From Saccharibacillus sp. CPCC 101409 (lineage in GTDB: Bacteria > Bacillota > Bacilli > Paenibacillales > Paenibacillaceae): 64,000 nt of DNA. This document shows positions 24,414 to 33,534 of this stretch, in pieces. How positions within the stretch are numbered: the first letter of the stretch is position 1; every line of letters starts with the position of its first letter. Position numbers and translations under genes: made by a program. The notes under the pieces were generated by a model. It saw only the letters and a program-made list of their open reading frames with translations, was not told the DNA's origin and searched no databases. The stretch lies in assembly GCF_030518235.1 (NCBI RefSeq), contig NZ_JAULSA010000014.1, positions 59,096 to 123,095 of the forward strand, in the 5' to 3' direction.

Positions 24414-25997
24414 ATGCATTGTATCCTGATCGTCGACGACGAGCGCATCGAACGCGAAGGCATGCGGAACCTGATCCGCAGAAGCGAGCTGGAACTGGAA
24501 ACTTTGACCGCCGAAAACGGCGAAGCCGCTCTGGCTATCGTACGGAACCGGCGGGTGGATATCGTGATTACGGATATCAAGATGCCTTTTATGGACGGTC
24601 TGGAGCTGGCCGAAGCGCTCAAGCGCGAGAAGCCGGAGATCGAACTGATCCTGTACAGCGCGTTTAACGAATTCGAATATGCCCGAAGAGCGATCCGCAC
24701 CAACGTGTCCAACTATCTGCTGAAGCCGATCCAGGTGCCGGAATTTCTGGCCGCGGTGCGGCAGGCGGTGCAGACGTGCGAGAAGAAAGAAGCCGATCGC
24801 GAGCGGGAACGGGAACTGCTGGAAGGCTATCGGCGGGGGATGGCGTACGAACGCGAGAAAATGCTGCTGGACGCCGTCAACGGGACCGGGCCGCCCGGCC
24901 GCGAATCTTCGCGCGTGGCGCGGGCTTTTGCTTCCGGCGCGGAGTTTGTCCATCTGCTGCTGGCGGACTGCGCAGGGCCGTTCTTCGATCTCCACAACGA
25001 CGAAGTCTTCTCCATGCTGCGCGACAGGCTTGATCTTCCGTTCGATTATTTGAATCTGAACGAGAATCAAAGCCTGCTGTTTGTCCGCCAGTCCGCTCCG
25101 CTGCCGAAAGCCGCGCTGAGAACGCTGGCCGAAAGCCTTCGTTCGAGTCTGTTGGAGCGATTCGGTCGGGAAGCGAGCGTGATCGTGGGCGCTCCCTCGG
25201 AAGGGTGGGAGCATGTGCACGAGGTTTACGCCGACCTGGAGCGTCTGCTCGAATTCAAGTTTTTTCTCGACGATCACGGCGTCTTGTTTGCCGAAGAACA
25301 TTTTACCGAAACGTCCGTCGGCGAAGTCGAACTGGATGTGATCCTCGAGAAGATTGACCAGTATTTGAACTACCGCGATATTCGCGGCGCCAAATACGGG
25401 CTTGAACTGCTGTTTGCCTCCCTGAAAACGAAAGAGCGCACTTCCAGCCTGTACATCAAATTTCTGTGCTCGGATATCATGAATAAAATGCTGTCCCGCG
25501 AACGCAAAAACGCGCTGCCCGTTATCCGCGATTATCTGGAACGGATCTCCCGCTCTTCTTCTCTTAACGACCTCAAAACCCTGATGTTTGAATTGTTCGA
25601 TACGATGGCAAACATGGAACCCGCCGAGCCTGCCGATTCGGCCGATTACGGCAGCTCCCCCGCCAAACCCGACTCCGCGCACCGGACCATCGAGCGCATC
25701 CGGCAGCTGGTGCAGGAACATTACGACCAGGACCTGTCTCTCGAAGGAATCGCCGAGCAGGTGTATTTGTCGCCGAGTTATTTGAGCTATTTGTTCAAAA
25801 AAGAAACCGGTCAAAGCCTGATTCGCTATATTACGCAGACCCGGCTGGAGAAAGCGGCCGAGCTGCTCAAGCATACCCATATGAAAGTGGTCGATATCGG
25901 CGGGAAAATGGGCTACCGGAGCGCGAATTATTTTATTCAGTCGTTCCGTCAGTATTACGGGGTCACGCCTGCGAAGTACCGGGAAATAAGTTCGTAA
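24414..25997 (+). CDS. YesN-type response regulator with AraC domain
   Basis: 527 residues. The receiver domain has DDE at residues 8-10, phospho-acceptor D54 in VITDIKMP and the lysine in LLKPIQ. A long helical middle region follows, then a C-terminal AraC DNA-binding domain (two helix-turn-helices; LSLEGIAEQVYLSPSYLSYLF, and NYFIQSFRQYYGVTPAKYR). It pairs with the YesM kinase gene at 29576 and should activate the ABC importer between them. GAAAGGAG precedes the ATG; it begins 117 bases after the mannosidase gene. Confidence 0.92.
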   Translation: MHCILIVDDERIEREGMRNLIRRSELELETLTAENGEAALAIVRNRRVDIVITDIKMPFMDGLELAEALKREKPEIELILYSAFNEFEYARRAIRTNVSNYLLKPIQVPEFLAAVRQAVQTCEKKEADRERERELLEGYRRGMAYEREKMLLDAVNGTGPPGRESSRVARAFASGAEFVHLLLADCAGPFFDLHNDEVFSMLRDRLDLPFDYLNLNENQSLLFVRQSAPLPKAALRTLAESLRSSLLERFGREASVIVGAPSEGWEHVHEVYADLERLLEFKFFLDDHGVLFAEEHFTETSVGEVELDVILEKIDQYLNYRDIRGAKYGLELLFASLKTKERTSSLYIKFLCSDIMNKMLSRERKNALPVIRDYLERISRSSSLNDLKTLMFELFDTMANMEPAEPADSADYGSSPAKPDSAHRTIERIRQLVQEHYDQDLSLEGIAEQVYLSPSYLSYLFKKETGQSLIRYITQTRLEKAAELLKHTHMKVVDIGGKMGYRSANYFIQSFRQYYGVTPAKYREISS

Positions 25998-26028
25998 AAT
26001 TTCGATTCGAATCCTAAATATTTGGGAT

Positions 26029-26042
26029 GGAGAGCGCTTACA
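26029..26042 (+). promoter_or_regulatory. Candidate catabolite-response element before binding-protein gene
   Basis: GGAGAGCGCTTACA differs from the CcpA consensus (TGNAARCGNTTNCA) chiefly in its first base. It lies 51 bases before the solute-binding protein start, with a TATGAT -10-like hexamer just downstream at 26052-26057. The position suits catabolite repression of a sugar importer. Confidence 0.45.
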
Positions 26043-26093
26043 TTCGGCTGTTATGATCGTTATGCAACCTAATCGATAAGGGGAGGGTACAGC

Positions 26094-27767
26094 ATGAACA
26101 GAAAGAAATGGCTGGCTTTGCTTTGTTCGGGAGTGCTGCTCGGCACAGCGGCATGCAGCGGCGGCGGAAGCCCGGCGGCCGGCACCGACAAAGAAGGAAC
26201 CGATTCCGCGCAGACCACTCCGGCGAACGCGCCGGCGGACGACGGTCCGTTCGCGAAGTACGAGGACACCGTGTCGCTTACGCTCGGACGGCAGGGCGTA
26301 TCCGGCAACAATCTGCCCGGCGGCGATACGCTGGAAAACAATCAATACCTGAAATATGTGGAAGACCGGCTCAATGTGGATATCAACTACGATTTCTCGA
26401 TCGAGGATCTGGACGCCTACAACCAGAAAGTCACGCTGGCGATCGTCAGCAACAAGATTCCCGATGTAATGGTCGTGGACGAGCAGCAGTTCCAGCGTCT
26501 GGCCAAAGCGAATATGCTCGCCGACCTGACGGACGTTTACGACAAGTACGCTTCCCCGCTGATTAAAGAATATTACGCTTCTTATACCGACGACCGCGTG
26601 CTCAACACCGGCCGGATCGACGGGAAATTGTACGCGCTCCCCAACACGAATATCGACGGCAACTACCAGCTGCTGTGGATTCGCAAAGACTGGCTTGACA
26701 AGTTGAAACTCGAAACGCCGAAAACGATGGACGACGTCAAAAGCGTCGTGCAGGCTTTCGTCGAGCAGGACCCGGACGGCAACGGAAAAGCCGATACGCT
26801 CGGCCTGCTCGGGGATACGACGGTGGTCGGCGACGGCGGATTTTTCACTTTCGACCCGGTGTTCAACGCGTATCACTCGTATCCGAAAAGCTGGTTCCAG
26901 GATGAGAGCGGCAATATCGTATACGGGTCCACCACGCCGGAAACCAAGCAGGCGCTCGGCGTGCTGCGCGACATGTACGCGGCCGGCCTGATCGACAAAG
27001 AATTCCTGACCCGCAAATGGGAAGACAACGCCGGCCTGGTATCGAGCGGACGCGCGGGCATCCTGTTCGCGCCCTGGTTCGCCGGCTGGGCGATGTCCGA
27101 CGCGGTCAAGACCGATCCGAACGCCGATTGGGTGCCGCTGGCCGTGCCGCTCGACGATGCGGGCAAACGCAACATCGTGCCGTCCGTGCCGTCCGGTTCG
27201 TTCCTTGTGGTCAACAAAGAGATGAAGAATCCGGAAGCCGTGATCAAAATCCTGAATACGGAATACGAAGGCATCCGCCTGCTCGATCCGGCCGCGCAGG
27301 AATTGTACAAAGGCCTGGGCGTAGGCTGGCTGAACTATCCGCTGAATCTTCAATTGGATTACCAGGATTCCCTGGCGAGAGACATTCCGATCTACGAAAA
27401 AGTACTGAAAGACAAAGATACGAGCGGCCTGCCGGAACGGATTCTGCCGCGTGTGGAATCGGTGCTGAAGAACGCAGAGAATCCGAAGCAGGATGCCGCC
27501 GCTTACGCGGATTCGCTGGCTTATTATACCGCCGCGGCCGTAACCGGAGCCAAAGAGCTGAACAAAGTCGAACCGGTCTTCTACGGCAACACCGACACGA
27601 TGCTCAAACGCGGCTCGAACCTGGACAAGCTGGAGAACGAAACGTTCCTGAAGATTATCACCGGCACTTCGCCGCTGGACGAGTTCGACAAGTTCGTGAC
27701 CACCTGGAAATCGATCGGCGGCGACGCGGTTTCCAAAGAAGTCGCCGAAGCCGTGAAGAACCGGTAG
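26094..27767 (+). CDS. Sugar ABC transporter solute-binding lipoprotein (LplA-like)
   Basis: 557 residues. Signal peptide MNRKKWLALLCSGVLLGTAAC with lipobox cysteine at residue 21, then a long Gly/Ser/Thr/Asp linker and a large family-1-type extracellular binding domain (VTLAIVSNKIPDVMVVDEQQF, GKLYALPNTN, a KTMDDVKSVV segment). The size is typical of the LplA subgroup paired with LplB/LplC permeases in Paenibacillus. With a mannoside-degrading operon upstream it probably captures mannose-containing oligosaccharides. GGGGAGGG precedes the ATG. Confidence 0.9.
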   Translation: MNRKKWLALLCSGVLLGTAACSGGGSPAAGTDKEGTDSAQTTPANAPADDGPFAKYEDTVSLTLGRQGVSGNNLPGGDTLENNQYLKYVEDRLNVDINYDFSIEDLDAYNQKVTLAIVSNKIPDVMVVDEQQFQRLAKANMLADLTDVYDKYASPLIKEYYASYTDDRVLNTGRIDGKLYALPNTNIDGNYQLLWIRKDWLDKLKLETPKTMDDVKSVVQAFVEQDPDGNGKADTLGLLGDTTVVGDGGFFTFDPVFNAYHSYPKSWFQDESGNIVYGSTTPETKQALGVLRDMYAAGLIDKEFLTRKWEDNAGLVSSGRAGILFAPWFAGWAMSDAVKTDPNADWVPLAVPLDDAGKRNIVPSVPSGSFLVVNKEMKNPEAVIKILNTEYEGIRLLDPAAQELYKGLGVGWLNYPLNLQLDYQDSLARDIPIYEKVLKDKDTSGLPERILPRVESVLKNAENPKQDAAAYADSLAYYTAAAVTGAKELNKVEPVFYGNTDTMLKRGSNLDKLENETFLKIITGTSPLDEFDKFVTTWKSIGGDAVSKEVAEAVKNR

Positions 27768-27772
27768 ATGCA

Positions 27773-28663
27773 ATGAGAAACTGGGCTTTTATCCGTCATT
27801 ATCATCTGATGCTGCTTCCCGGCATTGTCCTGCTGCTTTTGTTCAGCGTCGTCCCGATGTTCGGGATCGTGATTGCATTCCAGGACTTTCAGCCGACGCT
27901 CGGGATTTTCCGCTCGCAATGGGTGGGCTGGGAAAACTTCGAGTATATGTTCGCGCTGCCGGACAGCCGGCTTATCTTCGTCAATACGATGATTATCGCT
28001 TCGCTCAAAATCGTGTTCGGCATGGTGGTCCCGTTTGTATTCGCCCTGCTGCTGCACGAAGTCATCCATCTCAAATTCAAGCGGATCGTCCAGACGGTCG
28101 TGTATCTGCCGCATTTTATGTCGTGGGTCATTCTGTCGGGCATCCTGATCAATATGCTCAGCCTGGAAGGAATCGTCAACCAGATCGTGCAACTGCTGGG
28201 CGGAGAGCCGATCCTCTTCCTGCAAAGCAATTCCTGGTTCCGGGGCGTGCTGGTCGCAAGCGACGTATGGAAAGAATTCGGATTTAACACCATCATTTAT
28301 ATCGCCGCCCTGACCGGGATCAATCCGCATCTGTACGAAGCGGCGGCGATCGACGGGGCGAACCGGTTCCAGCGGCTGATCTATATCACGATTCCGGGAC
28401 TGCTGCCGACGATTATCCTGCTGGCGACGCTGAGCCTGGGCAACGTGCTCAACGCCGGCTTCGAGCAGATTCTCAATTTGTACAATCCGATCGTGTACCA
28501 GTCGGGCGATATTATCGATACGTATGTGTACCGCGCCGGCCTCCAGGAAGTTCAATACGGTCTAGCGACAGCCGTGGGCCTGCTCAAATCCGTGGTCAGC
28601 TTCCTGCTGATCGCCGTTTCGTACTCGCTTGCCGCCCGTTTCGCCAATTATCGAATCTTTTAA
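27773..28663 (+). CDS. Sugar ABC transporter permease (LplB-like)
   Basis: 296 residues with about six membrane segments and the permease EAA loop EAAAIDGANRFQRLIYITIPGL near residue 190, which contacts the ATPase. It opens six bases after the binding-protein stop with a weak GAAGAA as ribosome binding site, so it may depend on coupling. It belongs to the carbohydrate uptake 1 family and forms a heterodimer with the next gene product. Confidence 0.92.
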   Translation: MRNWAFIRHYHLMLLPGIVLLLLFSVVPMFGIVIAFQDFQPTLGIFRSQWVGWENFEYMFALPDSRLIFVNTMIIASLKIVFGMVVPFVFALLLHEVIHLKFKRIVQTVVYLPHFMSWVILSGILINMLSLEGIVNQIVQLLGGEPILFLQSNSWFRGVLVASDVWKEFGFNTIIYIAALTGINPHLYEAAAIDGANRFQRLIYITIPGLLPTIILLATLSLGNVLNAGFEQILNLYNPIVYQSGDIIDTYVYRAGLQEVQYGLATAVGLLKSVVSFLLIAVSYSLAARFANYRIF

Positions 28664-28678
28664 AGGAAGTGAATTCGT

Positions 28679-29560
28679 ATGATCCGCGGAACGAACCGGT
28701 TTGTCGATTGGACGATTTACGCGATTTTGAGCCTGGTCGCTTTTGTTTCGATCGCGCCGATTATCAATACGCTGGCAATCTCGTTCAGCGGCAAGATACC
28801 GGCGATGTCCGGACAGGTCTTTTTCTGGCCCGTCGAATTCAATCTGAGCGCCTACGAGTCCATCCTCAGCGACCGCGACTTCTTTGTTTCTTTCGGCGTG
28901 TCGATCAAACGGGTGCTGCTCGGCGGGGCAATCAACTTTATTATTACCGTGCTGATGGCTTATCCGCTGTCCAAACCGTCCAGGCTGTTTCCGGGGCGCA
29001 GCGTGTACATGTGGTTCGTGATCTTCTGCATGCTGTTCAGCGGCGGCCTGATTCCGTGGTATATGACCATCTATTCGCTCGGCATGCTGGATACGATCTG
29101 GGCGCTGGTGCTGCCGACGGCCGTGCCGATCTTCAACGTCATCCTGCTGATGAACTTTTTCCGCGGCATTCCCAAAGAACTGGAGGAAGCGGCCAATATC
29201 GACGGAGCGGGACCTTGGAAAACGCTGTTCGTCGTATTCCTGCCCATCTCGCTGCCGTCGCTTGCGACCGTCACGCTGTTCTCGATCGTGGGACACTGGA
29301 ACGCGTTCTTCGACGGAATGATCCTGATGCAGCACAAAGAAAACTGGCCGCTGCAAACGTATATCCAACAGCTGATTATCAGTGTAAACTCGATTATGAA
29401 TACGACCGACCCCGAAGAAATCCGGCGGTTGACCAATATGTCCAGCCAGCTGCTCAACTCCGCCAAGGTCATGGTATCCATGGTGCCGATTCTGCTGATT
29501 TATCCGTTTCTGCAAAAGTATTTCGTCAGCGGGATCGTGCTCGGGGCGGTGAAGGAATAG
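28679..29560 (+). CDS. Sugar ABC transporter permease (LplC/YtcP-like)
   Basis: 293 residues, six membrane segments and the EAA loop EEAANIDGAGPWKTLFVVFLP near residue 170. The start MIRGTNRFVDWTIY and the ending FLQKYFVSGIVLGAVKE are typical of the second permease in these systems. GGAAGTGA precedes the ATG. No ATPase gene is present here; as in many Firmicutes a shared MsmX-type ATPase encoded elsewhere is presumably used. Confidence 0.92.
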   Translation: MIRGTNRFVDWTIYAILSLVAFVSIAPIINTLAISFSGKIPAMSGQVFFWPVEFNLSAYESILSDRDFFVSFGVSIKRVLLGGAINFIITVLMAYPLSKPSRLFPGRSVYMWFVIFCMLFSGGLIPWYMTIYSLGMLDTIWALVLPTAVPIFNVILLMNFFRGIPKELEEAANIDGAGPWKTLFVVFLPISLPSLATVTLFSIVGHWNAFFDGMILMQHKENWPLQTYIQQLIISVNSIMNTTDPEEIRRLTNMSSQLLNSAKVMVSMVPILLIYPFLQKYFVSGIVLGAVKE

Positions 29561-29575
29561 GAGAGAGGTGCGCCG

Positions 29576-31303
29576 ATGACGCTGCATGCGAAAAGCCGCG
29601 GTGTCCGCAAAGGAATGCCGGGAATACAGCTGCTTAAAAGCAGGATCGGTTCGATGAAGCTGCGGCACAAACTGTTTATTTCGTACCTCGCGGTCGTGCT
29701 GGTTCCGTTTGCGATCCTCGGCGTCTACTCCTATCAGCAGTCCGAGAAGCTCCAGCTCCGGCAGGCCGAAGCGGTGCTGCAGGACAACCTGAACAAGATC
29801 GACGACAGTTTAAGCTACAAGCTCCAGCGCTTCAACTCCGCGATCGAGCTGATTAGCTACAACCCGAACTTTTCGCATATTTTCAACGAGGATTACGAAA
29901 GTTATTACGCCATGTACGCCGATTTGAAAGAAACGGTGGACCCGCTGCTCAACACGGCTTCATTCCTGAACAGCGACATCGAGCGGATCGTCATCTATAC
30001 CGAGAACAATCTGACCGAGCGCGTGAATTCGATCCGTCCGATCTCCCTGGTGGAGAACGAAGACTGGTACCGCGAAGCAATGGAGACGCTGGATACCGAA
30101 TGGCATATCGAAAACGGCCGGGTATTCGGCGTGCGGCGCATATTCGGGGACCTGCATGTGGACAAAAGGAATCTGGTGGTTGTGGAACTGGTGCCGGGTT
30201 TCCTGCCGGATTCGCTAAATCTGGAGGGAATCGACGGAGCGGAGATCGCGATTACCGACCGGCAGGACAACGTGGTGTACCGGGCGGAGAAGCCGAAGCG
30301 CGCAAACGGAGCGGATCTGTCCGTACTGCGCGAACGGCCCGCCGACGTCCGGTTGAACCGCGGGATGCGGGAAGCGGACTGGACCCTTTCGCTGATCGTG
30401 CCGGCCGACGCGCTGACCGTCAGTCCGTGGCGGATCGTGCGCACGACGCTCGTTATCGAAGGGATCGGCCTGGCCGTGCTGCTGCTGATTATTTCGCTGT
30501 TCAGCCGCATCTTCGTCAGAAGGATTCAGCGGTTGAACCGCAAAATGAAGCTGGTCGAAGAAGGAATGCTTGCCGTCGATTTGAAAGTGCGGGCCGGCGA
30601 CGAGATCGGGGAACTGGAATACCGCTTCGTCAAGATGCTCGCCAGTCTCAACCGGCTGATCGAAGAAGGGTACAAAAGCACGATTACGCAGCGCGAAGCG
30701 GAACTGCGGGCGCTCCAGGCGCAGATCAATCCGCATTTCTTGTATAACTCGTTGTCGGTTATCAACTGGAAAGCGGTCGAAGCGGGCGAAGAAGAGATCA
30801 GCCGGGTAGCCGGCATCCTGTCTTCGTTCTACCGCACGACGCTGAACCGCGGCCGCGACCGGATCCCGGTCAAGGACGAACTGCTGAACACCGAGTCCTA
30901 TCTGGAGATGCAGCTGATTATGCACGACTACAATTTCGACGCGGAATACGAGATCGACGACGAAATCCGGGAGATGGAGATGATCAAGCTGGTGCTCCAG
31001 CCGATCGTCGAGAATGCGATCGAACACGGCATCGACCAGAAAAGAAGCGGACGGGGACGGCTGAAGATCGGGGGACATATCGACAGCGCGCGCGGCGTGC
31101 TTGCGTTCACGGTCGAAGACAACGGCCCGGGCATCGAGCCCGGCATGGAAGAAGAAATCCTGGTCAAGCAGTCCAAAGGCTACGGCCTGCGCAACGTCCA
31201 GGAGCGGATTCGGATTCAGTACGGGGAACCGTACGGCATCTCGATAACCGGTCGGCCGGGAGAGTGGACCAAAGTCACGGTTACCCTGCCCGCTTCGCAA
31301 TAG
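29576..31303 (+). CDS. YesM-type sensor histidine kinase
   Basis: 575 residues. Two membrane segments (near residues 33-52 and 293-315) flank an extracellular sensor domain; HAMP follows, then the His_kinase domain with QINPHFLYN near residue 386 (phospho-acceptor histidine) and an ATPase with NAIEHG, DNGPGI and GYGLRNVQERI. GAGAGGTG precedes the ATG at 29576; other in-frame ATGs follow. It is the partner of the YesN protein at 24414 and probably senses extracellular sugars, perhaps through the binding protein. Confidence 0.92.
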   Translation: MTLHAKSRGVRKGMPGIQLLKSRIGSMKLRHKLFISYLAVVLVPFAILGVYSYQQSEKLQLRQAEAVLQDNLNKIDDSLSYKLQRFNSAIELISYNPNFSHIFNEDYESYYAMYADLKETVDPLLNTASFLNSDIERIVIYTENNLTERVNSIRPISLVENEDWYREAMETLDTEWHIENGRVFGVRRIFGDLHVDKRNLVVVELVPGFLPDSLNLEGIDGAEIAITDRQDNVVYRAEKPKRANGADLSVLRERPADVRLNRGMREADWTLSLIVPADALTVSPWRIVRTTLVIEGIGLAVLLLIISLFSRIFVRRIQRLNRKMKLVEEGMLAVDLKVRAGDEIGELEYRFVKMLASLNRLIEEGYKSTITQREAELRALQAQINPHFLYNSLSVINWKAVEAGEEEISRVAGILSSFYRTTLNRGRDRIPVKDELLNTESYLEMQLIMHDYNFDAEYEIDDEIREMEMIKLVLQPIVENAIEHGIDQKRSGRGRLKIGGHIDSARGVLAFTVEDNGPGIEPGMEEEILVKQSKGYGLRNVQERIRIQYGEPYGISITGRPGEWTKVTVTLPASQ

Positions 31304-31317
31304 CGGCTTCGCAGCAG

Positions 31318-31355
31318 CAGCCCGGCGCGCCCCATGGACGCGGCCGGGCTGTTTG
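31318..31355 (+). terminator. Terminator-like hairpin after YesM kinase
   Basis: CAGCCCGGC (31318-31326) pairs with GCCGGGCTG (31343-31351), followed only by TTTGCG. The stem is strong but the T-run is short, so termination may be partial. Confidence 0.5.
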
Positions 31356-31375
31356 CGCTTGATCCGGCGGGAAAT

Positions 31376-31405
31376 AAAAAAAGCGCCCGGTATTTACCGG
31401 AGCGC
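31376..31405 (-). terminator. Intrinsic terminator overlapping minus-strand gene end
   Basis: Read on the minus strand, GCGCTCCGGTA pairs with TACCGGGCGC and is followed by seven T (A-run at 31376-31382). The TAA stop codon of the small minus-strand gene lies in the loop-proximal part of the hairpin. Confidence 0.8.
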
Positions 31406-31678
31406 GAGTTCCTTTTGAGGAACGGAAGTATACGTCTGCCAGGGAATGGATGCCGCGCCGAGTTCGGAAAGATAAGCTACGCAATCCGAATCGCCGCAGT
31501 ATTTCGGTACGCCGTCCGCGTCCTGCGACATCAGAACGATCGGCATATCCGGGAAGCAGGGCTCGTACTTGGCCGCCGCTTCTTCGCAGGTGCCGGAGAA
31601 TCCGAGCACATGCAGCTTCACCGCCACCACCGCAAACGTTGCGCCCTGCCGTTCGATTACCGCGCCGTCAAAACTCAT
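31394..31678 (-). CDS. Hypothetical protein, 94 aa, cysteine-bearing
   Basis: The start at 31678 is chosen because GGAGG lies eight bases upstream on the minus strand; an in-frame ATG at 31693 overlaps that site. The protein is small and soluble with four cysteines, two of them in YCGDSDC. It is not recognised. Its own terminator follows immediately. Confidence 0.6.
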   Translation of the reverse strand: MSFDGAVIERQGATFAVVAVKLHVLGFSGTCEEAAAKYEPCFPDMPIVLMSQDADGVPKYCGDSDCVAYLSELGAASIPWQTYTSVPQKELALR

Positions 31679-31738
31679 GTTGTTCGCCTCCATCGGAATT
31701 GGTTTACCCCTCTATTAAAACAGATTTGAAATTTAATG

Positions 31739-31756
31739 TTGTGAACGATGTCACAA
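31739..31756. promoter_or_regulatory. FNR/CRP-type palindrome
   Basis: TTGTGA-ACGATG-TCACAA is a perfect 6+6 palindrome with a 6-base centre, matching the TGTGA-N6-TCACA consensus used by Bacillus Fnr and by CRP-family regulators; Rex uses a related site. It lies 74 bases upstream of the TTAACA/TATAAT promoter of the acyl-CoA synthetase gene and 60 bases from the divergent small gene. Confidence 0.65.
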
Positions 31757-31829
31757 AGTATAGCAAAAATTGCAAACGTTTTAATTTGAAATGTAATCGT
31801 TCTCGATCGGCGTACATGACACCCGTCAC

Positions 31830-31859
31830 TTAACACCAGGTCCTAACACATGCTATAAT
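31830..31859 (+). promoter_or_regulatory. Sigma-A-type promoter for acyl-CoA synthetase
   Basis: TTAACA (31830-31835) and TATAAT (31854-31859) are separated by 18 bases. This would start transcription near 31866, about 75 bases before the synthetase start codon. Confidence 0.6.
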
Positions 31860-31941
31860 AATAGCCACTCACTCCTAAGAGCGGATCGCCGCTTATCAGT
31901 GTTCGTTTCACGACTATGTTTATCAAAAGGAGAAGAATCGG

Positions 31942-33534
31942 ATGAAATACAGCGAATGGGTGGCGCCCGAACGCTATAACCTGACGGAAGAAATGGAGCG
32001 TCACGCGCCGGACAAGATCGCGCTCAAATGGCTCGGGGAAGAAGACGAGCGGGCGGAGATCTCGTACGGCGAACTGCTGAAGCAGGCGAACCGCCTGGCG
32101 GGCGGACTGGCGAAGCAGGGTCTGGAAAAAGGCGACAAAGTGCTGGTTACGGTGCCGCGCCGCATTATCGCTTATGTGATTTACCTGGCCTGCCTGAAGC
32201 TCGGGCTGGTGATTATTCCGTCTTCGGAAATGCTGCGGGCCAAAGACCTGTCGTATCGTCTGCGCCACTCGGAAGCGCGCGCGGTCATCTCCTGGCCGTC
32301 CGTGACGGGCGAAGTGGACCGGATCGAAGACGAACTGCCCGCGCTGGCCCACCGCATCGTCGCCAAAGAAGCCGGCGATCTGTCGTCGGCCGAAGGCTGG
32401 ACGAACCTGAACGCGCTGATGGAAGGGCAGCCGGACACGTTCGAAACGGTGAAAACGTTCCGCGACGATATGGCGATCCTGGCTTATACGTCGGGCACGA
32501 CCGGCAACCCGAAAGGCGTCGTGCATACGCACGGCTGGGGCTTCGCGCATCTGCGCATTACGTCTTCGTGGCTGGATATCCGCGAGAACGATACGGTCTG
32601 GGCGACGGCGGCTCCGGGCTGGCAGAAATGGATCTGGAGCCCGTTCCTGTCCGTGCTGGGCAGCGGAGCGACCGGCTTTTTCTACAGCGGAGCGTTCGAA
32701 CCGAAGCGGTATCTGCACCTGCTTCAGGACTACAAAGTCGGCGTGCTCTGCTGTACCCCGACCGAATACCGTCTGATGGCGAAGTCGCACGGGCTGGACG
32801 AATACGACCTCTCCAATCTGCGCAGCGCGGTTTCGGCCGGCGAACCGCTCAATCAGGAAGTCATCAACGAATTCCGCAAGCATCACAACCTGACGATCCG
32901 CGACGGCTACGGCCAAACGGAGAGTACGTTGCTGATCGGCAACCTGGTCGGCTCGGAGATCCGTCTCGGCGCGATGGGCAAGTCGATGGCCGACGGCCTG
33001 GCGCTCGTCGTCGACGACGAAGGCGCGCCGGTTCCGGCCGGGGAAGTGGGCAATATCGCCGTGCACGAAGAGCTGCCGGCGCTGTTCCGCGAATACTTCA
33101 AAGATCCGGAGCGCAAAGTACAGTCGATGCGCGGCGAATACTTCATCACCGGCGACCGCGCAAGCCTCGACGAAGACGGCTACTTCTGGTTCGAAGGCCG
33201 CGGCGACGATATCATTATCAGCTCGGGCTACACGATCGGGCCGTTCGAAGTCGAAGAAGCGCTGATGAAGCATCCGGCCGTTAAGGAATGCGCCGCCGTC
33301 GCAAGTCCGGACGAGATCCGCGGCAGCATCGTCAAAGCGTTTATCGTGCTGCGCGAAGACGCGGAAGGCACGCCGGAGCTGATCAAGGAACTGCAAACCC
33401 GCGTCAAGGAGTGGACCGCTCCGTACAAGTATCCGCGCAAGATCGAGTTCGTGTCCGATCTGCCGAAGACCGCTTCGGGCAAGATCCGCCGGATCGAACT
33501 GCGCGAGCAGGAGAAGCGCAGCGCTTCGAAATGA
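31942..33534 (+). CDS. Acyl-CoA synthetase, MbcS-type
   Basis: 530 residues in the ANL/AMP-forming ligase fold. The AMP-binding signature YTSGTTGNPKG is near residue 182, the YGQTES loop near residue 321, the GDRASLDEDGYFWFEGRGDD hinge near 405, and the C-terminal lysine is in PKTASGKIRR. Length and sequence resemble Bacillus MbcS (YtcI), which activates branched and short acids, more than acetyl-CoA synthetase. An FNR/CRP-like site lies upstream. AAAAGGAG precedes the ATG. It overlaps the next gene by four bases. Confidence 0.88.
   Translation: MKYSEWVAPERYNLTEEMERHAPDKIALKWLGEEDERAEISYGELLKQANRLAGGLAKQGLEKGDKVLVTVPRRIIAYVIYLACLKLGLVIIPSSEMLRAKDLSYRLRHSEARAVISWPSVTGEVDRIEDELPALAHRIVAKEAGDLSSAEGWTNLNALMEGQPDTFETVKTFRDDMAILAYTSGTTGNPKGVVHTHGWGFAHLRITSSWLDIRENDTVWATAAPGWQKWIWSPFLSVLGSGATGFFYSGAFEPKRYLHLLQDYKVGVLCCTPTEYRLMAKSHGLDEYDLSNLRSAVSAGEPLNQEVINEFRKHHNLTIRDGYGQTESTLLIGNLVGSEIRLGAMGKSMADGLALVVDDEGAPVPAGEVGNIAVHEELPALFREYFKDPERKVQSMRGEYFITGDRASLDEDGYFWFEGRGDDIIISSGYTIGPFEVEEALMKHPAVKECAAVASPDEIRGSIVKAFIVLREDAEGTPELIKELQTRVKEWTAPYKYPRKIEFVSDLPKTASGKIRRIELREQEKRSASK

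Noticed and set aside
24309..27773. Very long minus-strand open frame opposite YesN and binding-protein genes
   Set aside because: It spans two well-identified plus-strand genes and the gap between them and encodes no recognisable protein.
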